Of a stretch of DNA of 16,739 nt, positions 9,078-16,268 are shown piece by piece (positions within the stretch are counted from its first letter, which is position 1; each line of letters starts with the position of its first letter). The position numbers and the translations under genes are program-made. Source of the DNA: Candidatus Zixiibacteriota bacterium (GTDB taxonomy: Bacteria > Zixibacteria > MSB-5A5 > GN15 > PGXB01). The notes under the pieces are model-generated. The model searched no databases, had not been told where the DNA came from, and was given only the letters and a program-made list of their open reading frames with translations. The stretch spans positions 1-16,739 of the forward strand of contig JAPLUS010000069.1 in the NCBI GenBank assembly GCA_026397495.1. Reading direction: 5' to 3'.

Positions 9078-9822
9078 TATATATCGACTGTCAATCCAAG
9101 ACTGACAAAATATTTTGCCGCCAAAGAGATAATATTCGGACGGAAACAATCCGGCCTGAAAATCGGCAGACCGGCTTTAACCTTCATATTTTCCGCAATC
9201 AGGTCAGCATAACCTTCATCCGCGGCACTGCCGGCAACCACAATGAAAGAAAGAGGGGTTGAATATCCGGTATTAAATAGCATGGCCATCTGATATTGAA
9301 GAATCGCTCTTAAATCAAGCAGAGAATTAGCCCGCTGACCAGGATCAAGAGCGCCAATGATCGCAGTCGGAATCCAGTCGGCTTGCGGATTTTTGCCGTC
9401 AAAAAAGAGAGCTTCTGGTCCACCAACGCCCGATTATAGGCCACTGCCAGCCGCTCCGGTTTCCCGTCCAAACTATAAGTTTCCAAATAATATTGATCCG
9501 CCTGACTCAGAAGGGAGGATTGAAATTCAAACAGCGCTAATTTATGGTCGTCAAACGTCCGATCGGCGGGGATTTTAACTCTCTTTATAATGGTCTCATT
9601 TTCAGGTATAGAAAAATGGAGCTCTCCGGTTGGTTCGATGTCATTAGGTTCCCTTTGTTCCAAATCAATTTCGGTCAGGCAATCGACAATCCCCTGACCA
9701 CCCGCCAAGGAGCAACCGGCCAGACGTCCTTTTCCGCCGGTTAGATCAAGGCCATATCGTCTCTGCTCGTCCCTGCTCGACCGGCAGGCAAGCGGCGGAC
9801 GAGTCAGGGCGCTTTCTACCAT
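9077..9822 (-). pseudogene. PilM-like (actin-fold ATPase) protein, frameshifted
   Basis: Two overlapping frames together make one protein of about 248 residues. The first frame (ATG 9822) has GLDLTGGKGRLAG, an actin-fold opening strand-loop-strand like that of PilM/GspL, then SIPENETIIKRVKIPADRTF and AVAYNRALVDQKLSF, and closes at 9310. The second frame supplies DPGQRANSLLDLRAILQYQM, FIVVAGSAADEGYADLIAEN and a C-terminal AAKYFVSLGLTVD, resembling the last PilM strand-helix. The switch must fall between about 9434 and 9323. Adding one base in the A6 run at 9401-9406 joins them as KLSFFDGKNPQADW. Even repaired it is shorter than typical PilM (about 350), so it may be a divergent or reduced relative. 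PilM anchors the inner-membrane platform of type IV pili; no pilN, pilO or pilP follows. GAGGT is the ribosome site. The first 24 residues contain an inserted palindrome (see repeat). Confidence 0.55.
9763..9803. repeat. GC-rich nested palindromic element inside the PilM-like gene
   Basis: Outer arms CTCGTCC (9766-9772) and GGACGAG (9797-9803) are perfect inverted repeats. Inside them CCTGC (9772-9776) and GCAGG (9784-9788) make a second stem with a seven-base loop. CTGCTCG occurs twice in direct orientation (9763 and 9773). The stretch is far more GC-rich than its surroundings and encodes an odd Arg/Pro/Cys-rich segment just before the conserved GLDL. It looks like a REP-like or protein-coding palindromic insertion. 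No second copy was seen in the window. Confidence 0.5.
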
Positions 9823-10190
9823 GATCGCACCTCAAGGTAAGGCTTAATCTTGTCAAATAGCTTACGGCTTATCCCGCGCACTTTGGTAATATCCCCTATA
9901 CCTGTAAAGCGTCCGGCGCTATCCCGATAATGTGCAATCCGCTCAGCCAGAACCGGTCCAATACCCGGAAGAAGCTCCAGCGAATCGACAGGCGAAAGAT
10001 TTAAATCAACTTTAAAAACCGGCTCATAGCGGGTATCGTTATTCCCCACCTGAAAGGAAAATTTTAGACCTCTTTCATCACTCTCGGAAAAGCTTCGAAC
10101 AAATCGGTAAGCGGATAAGGCCACCAGAAGTGCCGCAAGAAATATGACTCCCTTTAACTGCGCTGTGGAAAACTCAAAAAACCGATTCAT
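9816..10190 (-). CDS. Membrane-anchored ComEA-like helix-hairpin-helix protein
   Basis: A 124-residue protein with one N-terminal membrane helix (about 12-29) and a C-terminal double helix-hairpin-helix domain (about 60-121): DLNLSPVDSLELLPGIGPVLAERI followed by KVRGISRKLFDKIKPYL. This is the layout of ComEA, which binds incoming double-stranded DNA outside the inner membrane during natural transformation. Many small HhH proteins share this shape without proven competence roles, so the function is inferred. GGCGG four bases before the ATG is the ribosome site. Its stop overlaps the ATG of the PilM-like gene by 7 bp; a DNA-binding anchor beside a type IV pilus-like gene is compatible with DNA uptake. 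Confidence 0.8.
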   Translation of the reverse strand: MNRFFEFSTAQLKGVIFLAALLVALSAYRFVRSFSESDERGLKFSFQVGNNDTRYEPVFKVDLNLSPVDSLELLPGIGPVLAERIAHYRDSAGRFTGIGDITKVRGISRKLFDKIKPYLEVRSW

Positions 10191-10214
10191 ATTACCGCCT
10201 TACATTTCCCCGCA

Positions 10215-10242
10215 AATATAAACATCCCGGCCGGAAAAGCAA
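10215..10242 (-). promoter_or_regulatory. Possible promoter for the comEA-like to lysS operon
   Basis: TTGCTT (10237-10242) and TATATT (10215-10220) on the minus strand, 16 bases apart, lie in the 81-bp gap before the comEA-like gene. The -10 box is good and the -35 box moderate. The gap shows no clear terminator for the upstream gene, so read-through is also possible. Confidence 0.3.
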
Positions 10243-10271
10243 CCCCACCATCCCCTGATGCACAATTACCC

Positions 10272-11780
10272 TTAGTTTCTCCTAAATACCCAAGATTCAT
10301 TGGTCAAATTATGGCCGGGATTAAGAAGATGGAGAAGCTCCTCCACAAACGAAGGCGAAGAATGGAAAACTTGCTTCAAGGAGCCCATATACCGGGATAA
10401 GCTGTCAGTATGACATTTCGGTGTCCTGTCACCAAAGACAATAATATAATTGATATTATTGAATGTGTCGGGGAATTGGGCAAACCTTTCCAATGACGGC
10501 CAGTCATAAATTTTCATCGGCGGGGGGCTGTTAAAACCGACATATGAATATGGGATTAGTTTATTTCGCTCCACCTGATCGAGAAATACTCCTTTAATAT
10601 CCTCCTGATGAGAAAGATAGGCTAAAGGTTCAACCAATCCCTTATGGCCATAATTGAAAGTAAAAAGGGGCAGAAGCAAAAAATTTAACAGAATTGCGGC
10701 GATGGCCGAGACCTTGAAAACTTTCTGATGAAGATTTGAAATTTCATATCGGGAAAGCCAATCCCGTAATCCGATTACTCCCATCATGATAATCAGTGGA
10801 AATATCGGAATTAGAAAACGTTCCTCCTTGTGAGAAATCAAACAATGGACTGCAAAAAAGAAAGTTACCGCTGAAAAAAGGATCAGGTGTTTTCGAATAA
10901 CCGCCCGCCTAAAAAAGGGTAATAAAAAATATAAAGAGAAGGGCGGTATGAGAACCCCAAAAATCAATATAGTATATATCCATATGGGCTGTGGTAACGG
11001 CGGCGCCCCGGCTGGAAAGAATACGCTCTTGAGTATATTCAGGGTGGAACGTCCAAAACTCCCCAAAAAAATGGCATCAAGACTGCCGCTAAAAATAATC
11101 ATCAGCAATACCCCCGCGCAAAAATAGAGCGCCGGACGAACATTTTTACTCAAATACCAAATAACAAAGGGGATCGGCATAATAGCCAAACCAGTGTTGA
11201 AGCGAATCATCCAGCTCAAGCCTCCCAAAATACCGGAAAGCATTAAAAGCCGACCGTTATTTTTTCCCGCGCCCATATAGGCAAGGAAGACCGCGGGCAC
11301 CAGTATATCGGCCGAAACTTGCTCTATTAAATTCCTAACCGAAAGGTAGGGCATCAAAAAATGTGCGGCCAGAATCAATCCGGCCCAAAGCGAATATTTC
11401 TTTTGGCCGGTTGACTCATATATATATCTATATCCAAACCAGACGACCGACAGTGACAGCAAAGCATGTATCAAGCGAATTAAATACATTTGAGAATTGA
11501 GGTGCTGTATGCCAAGCCCTATTTGTATTTTCATTAACGAATACAGGAGGAGAACATACAGAGGAGAACGGCCGATTTCAGACGATTCAACGGCATTCCA
11601 TCTCATTAGTCCATCCGGATTCAGCAGTCCTGATCTGGCTCCTTCATAAGCCACCTGAACCGTCTCAAAATGATCGTCGGATGCCATATAGCCGCGCGAA
11701 TAAATAACTGAAAAAAGACGTAGGATCAAAGCCAGTAGAAGGCAAATCCAGAGTGGATTTTTCTTAAGAAGATTCAGCAA
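10272..11780 (-). CDS. GT22-like (Alg9/PIG-B-type) membrane glycosyltransferase
   Basis: A 502-residue polytopic membrane protein with about ten hydrophobic helices. An acidic motif DDHFE (35-39) sits in the first extracytoplasmic loop, as expected of GT-C enzymes that use lipid-linked sugars. HKEERF (317-322), followed by LIPIFPLI, is the hallmark of family GT22, the Alg9/GPI-mannosyltransferase group. It probably transfers a sugar, perhaps mannose, from a polyprenyl-phosphate donor on the periplasmic face; donor and acceptor cannot be read from sequence. The C-terminal 130 residues form a soluble-looking extension. The start is TTG at 11780, with GAGG five bases upstream overlapping the end of a 39-codon ORF. 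A DUF2723 protein lies upstream on the same strand, suggesting a shared glycan-related role. Confidence 0.8.
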   Translation of the reverse strand: MLNLLKKNPLWICLLLALILRLFSVIYSRGYMASDDHFETVQVAYEGARSGLLNPDGLMRWNAVESSEIGRSPLYVLLLYSLMKIQIGLGIQHLNSQMYLIRLIHALLSLSVVWFGYRYIYESTGQKKYSLWAGLILAAHFLMPYLSVRNLIEQVSADILVPAVFLAYMGAGKNNGRLLMLSGILGGLSWMIRFNTGLAIMPIPFVIWYLSKNVRPALYFCAGVLLMIIFSGSLDAIFLGSFGRSTLNILKSVFFPAGAPPLPQPIWIYTILIFGVLIPPFSLYFLLPFFRRAVIRKHLILFSAVTFFFAVHCLISHKEERFLIPIFPLIIMMGVIGLRDWLSRYEISNLHQKVFKVSAIAAILLNFLLLPLFTFNYGHKGLVEPLAYLSHQEDIKGVFLDQVERNKLIPYSYVGFNSPPPMKIYDWPSLERFAQFPDTFNNINYIIVFGDRTPKCHTDSLSRYMGSLKQVFHSSPSFVEELLHLLNPGHNLTNESWVFRRN

Positions 11781-11787
11781 GTAATCC

Positions 11788-11907
11788 TCACTCCTTCACA
11801 AGTACCAGAGCCGACCAGATGGGCGGCGAATTCTGAAGTCCAATTGCAATGGTTAACCAGAGTGCTCCCCATATTAGACAGGGGGGAAAATATGCAAGAT
11901 AGCTCAT
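11788..11907 (-). CDS. Possible 39-residue membrane peptide ahead of the GT22-like gene
   Basis: A small ORF begins MSYLAYFPPCLIWGALWLTI and ends in LVKE, with a single hydrophobic segment. Its stop is eight bases before the TTG start of the GT22-like gene, and its last codons contain an AAGGAG ribosome site for that gene. No ribosome site of its own is seen. It may be a leader peptide that couples translation, a remnant, or chance. Unrecognised. Confidence 0.3.
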   Translation of the reverse strand: MSYLAYFPPCLIWGALWLTIAIGLQNSPPIWSALVLVKE

Positions 11908-11917
11908 AATGACGAAC

Positions 11918-11946
11918 AATTAATCATCAAGGCAACTGGTTGTCAA
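11918..11946 (-). promoter_or_regulatory. Possible promoter for the GT22-like gene
   Basis: A perfect -35 box TTGACA (11941-11946) on the minus strand is followed after 17 bases by TTAATT (11918-11923), a weak -10. It lies in the 260-bp gap between the DUF2723 gene and the GT22-like gene and would also transcribe the 39-codon ORF. The rest of this gap (to 12041) shows only short stems such as TCGCC/GGCGA and no T-run terminator. Confidence 0.35.
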
Positions 11947-12041
11947 TTTCTATATTGTCGCCATTATAAGGGCGATATTCCGCCGGTGTCGCGATGATTA
12001 CTATGACCGTATCAATTCAGAAAATTGGAATCGCTGCCACT

Positions 12042-14762
12042 TTATTCATCAGGAGGAGGTGCCGATGGGGTCGGCCCCAATATCTGCTGTACCAACGGAT
12101 CGCCCCGGTTCACCTTGTATGAGGCGAACATCTCGGTCGCCTTCTGAATATCCAAGACACGTCTCTTTTCAAAGAGGACCTGTATTAGTTTTCTGTATCC
12201 ATAAGGGCTATTTGGGTCGGCATTAAACGATTCCCAAAGCAAATCTATAGCCTCTTCCTCTTTACCGCGATAGTATTTGGCCAATCCCAAATCCTGGGTA
12301 TAGAACATACTGGAAGGATTTTTCTGATGAAGAAGAGTTAAAGTAGTTTCCATCTTTTCCAGAACATTATTGGCCCTGACGGTATCACCTTCTTTCTTGT
12401 ACATTTGGAAAAGAGTCAAATAGGTCTGATAGAACTCGGGGTACCTATCAACTATAAACCAAAGTATTTCTTTGGCCCGTTCCGGCTGATTAGTTCTCTG
12501 AAATTCATCGGCAATCCGGAGGGCATTGAATCCATAGACCATCATCACACCGGAAGCATTTTCATCGCGGAAAATAGTAGGATCATTAAGACCGTCAAAT
12601 CGGAAAACCTTGGTAAATAACCGATATCCGTTTTCAGCATCAATCTTTCTTTCCGGCGGATTTTTCACCAGTTTATAGAGAACGCCATCGGCCACAACCA
12701 TATCGCGCAATTTTAAAGGAGATTGAGCATAGGGTTCAGAGGAAAAATATATCGGGCATTTCCAGTTATTGCTCAGGACAATATCGTCAACCATCATATC
12801 TTGCAGGCGAAGGATTCTATCTTCATAAGGCATCGGCACCAGATAAGTATTACGTTTACGGGCGCGATCATAAAACATTTCCTTCGGACGCTGGATAGGG
12901 CGTCCGTCATAATCATAGTTGTGCCATACAATTTGATCGTCCGTCAAAGAGGTCGGAACATGATACTGGTTTTTCATCTGGGCGACATACCAGTCGGTAT
13001 TAAGAAGCGACAGGTTGACTATCCGAACATCTTTTCTGAAATTATAACTTTCCTGAAGACACCATAACGGGAAAGTATCATTATCGCCGGAAGTAAAGAG
13101 AAGGGCATCCTTTTCACAGTTGGCCAGCATATTGTAGGCATATATATAAGGGTAATAGTTGCGTGAACGGTCATTGGGGAAATAGTTTTGAGCCAGCGCC
13201 AAGGTCGGCAGAAAAACCAGAAGTGACATAACCGCCAGGGCCGGTTTCTGATATTTCGCAAATTTAATGTTGGAAGTTTTATCCCTTACCAGTTCCATTA
13301 AAGCCGCCACTCCCAGACCGAGCGCCAGACCAAAATAGAGGTAGGCCGGGGTAAAGAAATAGTCTCGATTTCTCACTTCCTGATAAGCATCGCCGGTGAC
13401 CGAATTATACTTGATGCCATCGGCGAAATTCATATATAAAACGAGCCCCACCGAGGCCAATATCAGAAATATCATAAACGGTAAACCGATTTCCACCTTC
13501 TTGCGCATTGAGAAATAGGCTCCAAACAAGCCGATTATGAGAAGCAGACTAAATATTTTGGGAGAACTGTATTGCTCCTCAAAGTAGCTCCAGAAACCCA
13601 TATTGGCATGCCGACCAAATTGATGAGTCCAAGTGCCCCGTCGTTCGAACATTCTTGCCACCATTGATTGATGACCATATTGCTTGCGATCCATAAAATT
13701 GGCGAAAGTCTGAAAGTCCTTTGAGGTCTTGTTTTCGTCAATTCTGGGATTAAGTCCCGAGCGGATAGGTACAAATAAATGAAATGAAAAACCAATTACA
13801 GCCAGAAGAATGATAGTAAGCCCTGTTTTCCAATTTGATTCTCTGGCAAAATAGGCCCAGATTAAAATGAGGATGGTGCCGCCAATAACACCAAATAAAA
13901 ACTCGTAAAAGCCCATCATAATCATTGAAAAAGCGCCAATACCTATCAGGACCGGCCAATTTATATGCTTATAAACCATTAAAACCACTGGAACTAACAA
14001 CAAAACGGAGATGGCGATAAAAGCGGCGAAATCCCCGCGACCATCACAGACGGCAAATACCGCCAGAAGCTCGGCCACAAAGAAACTGCAGAGGATAATC
14101 CAAACTTTTGTCGGGGCGTCTTTTTTTAAAATAAAAAATAGGGCCACGACCGGCATAATCAAAAATGTCATCAAATGGGCGGCCACGGCCAACATCCCCA
14201 GATAACAGACAAACATTATCATTCGTTCGCCTTGGGTTGTGCCGCGAACTTCATAGTACTTCAGAAGCAACCAGAGAATCATCACCATCAACATCATCGA
14301 AATACCAAAAACCTCGGCCTCAACCGCATTACCCCAGTGAGTGAAAGAAAAGGCCATAAAGAAGGCACCGACAATTCCGCCTACGTACGCAATGACTCTT
14401 TTCCACCCGGAGAAATCAGAATCTTGATACCAAAACTTTATCATCCGGACAGCCGCCAGATATCCAAAAAAAGGAACCATAGCCGAGGTTGTCACCGAAA
14501 TTAAATTGACTCTGAAACTGATATCAGAGGCGATCGGGAGAATCGAGAAAATCCGGCCCAAAACGACAAACATAGGCCAGCCCGGCGGATGCGGGATACC
14601 CAAAATACAAGCGCTGGCAATAAACTCTCCGCAGTCCCAGAAAGATAGCGTCGCCGCCATAGTCAGACGATAGATAATAAGAGTAAATAAAAGGACAAAA
14701 GCCGCAATTATGGCATTAATCTTATCGAATTCATTCTTCGCCTTAACCGCCCGAGTTTCCAA
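12042..14762 (-). CDS. DUF2723 polytopic membrane protein with TPR-like C-terminus (GT-C glycosyltransferase-like)
   Basis: A 906-residue protein of the DUF2723 family, common in Bacteroidetes and related phyla and related to protein O-mannosyltransferases (GT-C fold). The N-terminal half has about a dozen membrane helices. The first extracytoplasmic loop carries WDCGEF (42-47) and HPPG (58-61); the acidic residues are the likely catalytic site. About residue 555 begins the conserved soluble segment LLFTSGDNDTFPLWCLQE. From about 770 there are TPR-like helices (AKEILWFIVDRYPEFYQTYL; EEAIDLLWESFNADPNSPYG). The C-terminus is Pro-rich. It may glycosylate exported proteins or a surface polymer; the substrate is unknown. 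The start is TTG at 14762, behind a strong AGGAGG that is only 4-5 bases away; no better start exists before the first helix. Confidence 0.88.
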   Translation of the reverse strand: METRAVKAKNEFDKINAIIAAFVLLFTLIIYRLTMAATLSFWDCGEFIASACILGIPHPPGWPMFVVLGRIFSILPIASDISFRVNLISVTTSAMVPFFGYLAAVRMIKFWYQDSDFSGWKRVIAYVGGIVGAFFMAFSFTHWGNAVEAEVFGISMMLMVMILWLLLKYYEVRGTTQGERMIMFVCYLGMLAVAAHLMTFLIMPVVALFFILKKDAPTKVWIILCSFFVAELLAVFAVCDGRGDFAAFIAISVLLLVPVVLMVYKHINWPVLIGIGAFSMIMMGFYEFLFGVIGGTILILIWAYFARESNWKTGLTIILLAVIGFSFHLFVPIRSGLNPRIDENKTSKDFQTFANFMDRKQYGHQSMVARMFERRGTWTHQFGRHANMGFWSYFEEQYSSPKIFSLLLIIGLFGAYFSMRKKVEIGLPFMIFLILASVGLVLYMNFADGIKYNSVTGDAYQEVRNRDYFFTPAYLYFGLALGLGVAALMELVRDKTSNIKFAKYQKPALAVMSLLVFLPTLALAQNYFPNDRSRNYYPYIYAYNMLANCEKDALLFTSGDNDTFPLWCLQESYNFRKDVRIVNLSLLNTDWYVAQMKNQYHVPTSLTDDQIVWHNYDYDGRPIQRPKEMFYDRARKRNTYLVPMPYEDRILRLQDMMVDDIVLSNNWKCPIYFSSEPYAQSPLKLRDMVVADGVLYKLVKNPPERKIDAENGYRLFTKVFRFDGLNDPTIFRDENASGVMMVYGFNALRIADEFQRTNQPERAKEILWFIVDRYPEFYQTYLTLFQMYKKEGDTVRANNVLEKMETTLTLLHQKNPSSMFYTQDLGLAKYYRGKEEEAIDLLWESFNADPNSPYGYRKLIQVLFEKRRVLDIQKATEMFASYKVNRGDPLVQQILGPTPSAPPPDE

Positions 14763-14794
14763 ATCTCCTCCTAAAGCTCAAAAGGGATACTTCC

Positions 14795-14822
14795 GATATA
14801 TTGTATAAATCCGAACCGTCAA
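14795..14822 (-). promoter_or_regulatory. Possible promoter for the DUF2723 gene
   Basis: TTGACG (14817-14822) and TATATC (14795-14800) on the minus strand with a 16-base spacer, about 33 bases upstream of the start codon. This 159-bp region separates the DUF2723 gene from a divergent plus-strand gene. A TATAAT at 14872-14877 could be the -10 of the divergent gene, but I find no matching -35. Confidence 0.4.
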
Positions 14823-14921
14823 AGTTCGACATTTTTTGGCACAAATATAAGAAGATAAATGTAAATGACAATATAATTTTATAACCTTAAGTCTTCGCAA
14901 TTTAGAGAATTTGGAGGTTAA

Positions 14922-15173
14922 ATGTTTATCTGGTGCACAGTTTTATTCCTTTTGGGAATTGCCGCCTTTATGGACACGATTTTCAATTATGGTGAAATTT
15001 TTCGTCAAATTAACTCCGTTCTTTTCATGCTGATTTCATTAGGGCTCCTGATTCGTACGACAACCAAGATCAAAGCCAAGAAGATTGAAAATTATGAAAG
15101 GAGAATTGAAAATCTGGAAATCCGTCTGAGAACCCTGCAATTAGAGAAGGAACGGGTACCGGCCGATTTCTAA
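14922..15173 (+). CDS. Small membrane protein with C-terminal coiled coil, unknown function
   Basis: An 83-residue protein that I do not recognise. Two hydrophobic segments (about 1-20 and 31-48) form a likely membrane hairpin, followed by a charged stretch KIKAKKIENYERRIENLEIR (about 51-70) continuing to about 77, with heptad-like leucine/isoleucine spacing that suggests a coiled coil. A GGAGG ribosome site eight bases before the ATG supports real translation. It stands alone, divergent from the DUF2723 gene and convergent with a decayed minus-strand gene whose last fragment ends four bases away. Confidence 0.65.
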   Translation: MFIWCTVLFLLGIAAFMDTIFNYGEIFRQINSVLFMLISLGLLIRTTTKIKAKKIENYERRIENLEIRLRTLQLEKERVPADF

Positions 15174-15176
15174 AGA

Positions 15177-15751
15177 CTATTCGATTGGCCGATACTTTTC
15201 CAATCCTTGCGGTTTCTCTTTGATCTCATTCATTAAATGATTGGGGTTCGAATTTATTCAATAGTCGCTTACAATCTCCATCATATTCTAAATATCCATC
15301 GATCAACACAAACCATCATTTTTATAACTTAGACCGCCACTCAATAAATATCCCCGTTGCCTGATATTTGGCTCAAAATTGTAGTAGAACGAGAGGCGTA
15401 AGCCAAATTGGTTCATCAACTTCTCTTCGGGGCTTGAAATAATTCTCTGATAATTAAGGGGCGACGATGAAAAACCGATTTAACCAAAGATAGTTCCATA
15501 TAGTGATCCCGCCGCAGACACGACATATCCCAGTTAAGATCGGCGGTAAATTCAAAAGTATTGAGGGAAACAATTTGCAAAGTTTGCCCCCGATTCCGCC
15601 TGGTATCATCAATATTTGTATAACAGGATATTTCATTGGTGATTGGATAAAAGCCGAGGTGCTTGCCATTGAAAGTCGGCATGGCTGAAATATCACACGG
15701 GAAGACGGCAATCGCCAAAATTGCGAAAAGCATAATAGGAAAAAGCTTCAT
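15177..15751 (-). pseudogene. Frameshifted/decaying exported protein (outer-membrane-like)
   Basis: The ATG at 15751, behind AAGGAG nine bases upstream, opens a good signal peptide (MKLFPIMLFAILAIAVFP, cleavage probably after SA at about 23). FEFTADLNWDM and HYMELSLVKSV follow, resembling alternating beta strands. That frame ends at 15416 with a charged nonsense-like tail. One extra base in the A5 run at 15470-15474 gives SVFSSSPLNYQRIISSPEEK and then FGLRLSFYYNFEPNI, a natural continuation that stops at 15303. Further short stretches in other frames (FVLIDGYLEYDGDCKRLLNK; MNEIKEKPQGLEKYRPIE) run on to a stop at 15177. The first break could be a sequencing error; the later ones suggest decay, or are chance. 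The family is unrecognised; a small outer-membrane beta protein is a guess. Confidence 0.5.
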
Positions 15752-15959
15752 TTATGATTTCTCCTTAAATCGATTTCCTGAATATTGAAAGATAATAATA
15801 CTCATATTGCTTAGGAGCAAGCTCGGGTAGCTCAAAACTCTTGTGATTTAAGCGATATTTTCCACACATTAAATATCTCATCCGCCATGACACCTAAAAG
15901 AAAGGGTGTGCCATCGATATTCTACTTGCCTTTACACCTTCAAGTGTGGAAATGATTTT
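15752..15959. other. Intergenic stretch without a supported gene
   Basis: This AT-rich gap between the decayed minus-strand gene and the plus-strand carbamoyltransferase unit has no coding frame I can support. It holds short imperfect stems, ACACC/GGTGT at 15892-15911 and ACAC/GTGT at about 15933-15947, neither with a clear terminator T-run. A weak minus-strand promoter for the exported-protein gene may lie here. Confidence 0.4.
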
Positions 15960-15989
15960 TTGAAAGCCGCCGGGATTATTGGCTATAAG
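15960..15989 (+). promoter_or_regulatory. Sigma-70-type promoter for the carbamoyltransferase unit
   Basis: TTGAAA (15960-15965) and TATAAG (15984-15989) are 18 bases apart, each matching five of six consensus positions. Transcription would start near 15996, about 30 bases before the GTG of the small membrane protein. Confidence 0.5.
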
Positions 15990-16026
15990 ACTTGATTGAA
16001 AAAACTTAAAGATTTAACTTATCAAT

Positions 16027-16263
16027 GTGAAAGAAATTTTGAAACATTTTTGGTCGGGTTGGAAACGTCTGGCGCGTGTCTTCGGCGCCATACAGGCCGA
16101 AATTATCTTGTTCCTGTTTTATTTTCTAATCTTCACCCCTTTCGGATTAATGTTGAAAATATTCCGCTACGATCCGCTTCATCGACGACTGAAAGGTATC
16201 GGCAATTGGCAGGATACACAAATTGGGTCATTTGACAAAGAACGCGCCAGGCATCAGAGTTAA
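16027..16263 (+). CDS. Small membrane protein next to a NodU-type carbamoyltransferase
   Basis: A 78-residue protein starting with GTG. A basic amphipathic N-terminus (KHFWSGWKRLARVFGAIQAE) is followed by one strong membrane segment (about 24-46) and a charged tail. From memory, similar short proteins of this shape sit directly before carbamoyltransferase genes in many surface-polymer and secondary-metabolite loci, near SxtJ/DUF5989-type proteins; I cannot assign a specific family. The stop is 5 bp before the carbamoyltransferase ATG, so the two are surely co-transcribed. The ribosome site is weak; an ATG two bases upstream is out of frame. Confidence 0.72.
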   Translation: MKEILKHFWSGWKRLARVFGAIQAEIILFLFYFLIFTPFGLMLKIFRYDPLHRRLKGIGNWQDTQIGSFDKERARHQS

Positions 16264-16268
16264 CATCT

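Noticed and set aside
9078..9149. N-terminal extension of rsmD from an ATG at 9149
   Set aside because: This stretch codes the C-terminus of the PilM-like protein in another frame, and RsmD proteins begin at MRI/TGGTYRGR.
9310..9370. Apparent C-terminal membrane helix (LLILVSGLILCLI) in the first PilM-like frame
   Set aside because: It is most likely out-of-frame reading after the frameshift; the other frame has a better continuation over the same bases.
15454..15711. 85-codon minus-strand ORF overlapping the exported-protein gene
   Set aside because: It has no signal peptide or ribosome site and is the shadow frame of the better-supported ORF starting at 15751.
15892..15947. ACACC/GGTGT and ACAC/GTGT stems as terminators or repeats
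   Set aside because: Stems are only four to five pairs, loops are long, and no T-run follows in the right place.
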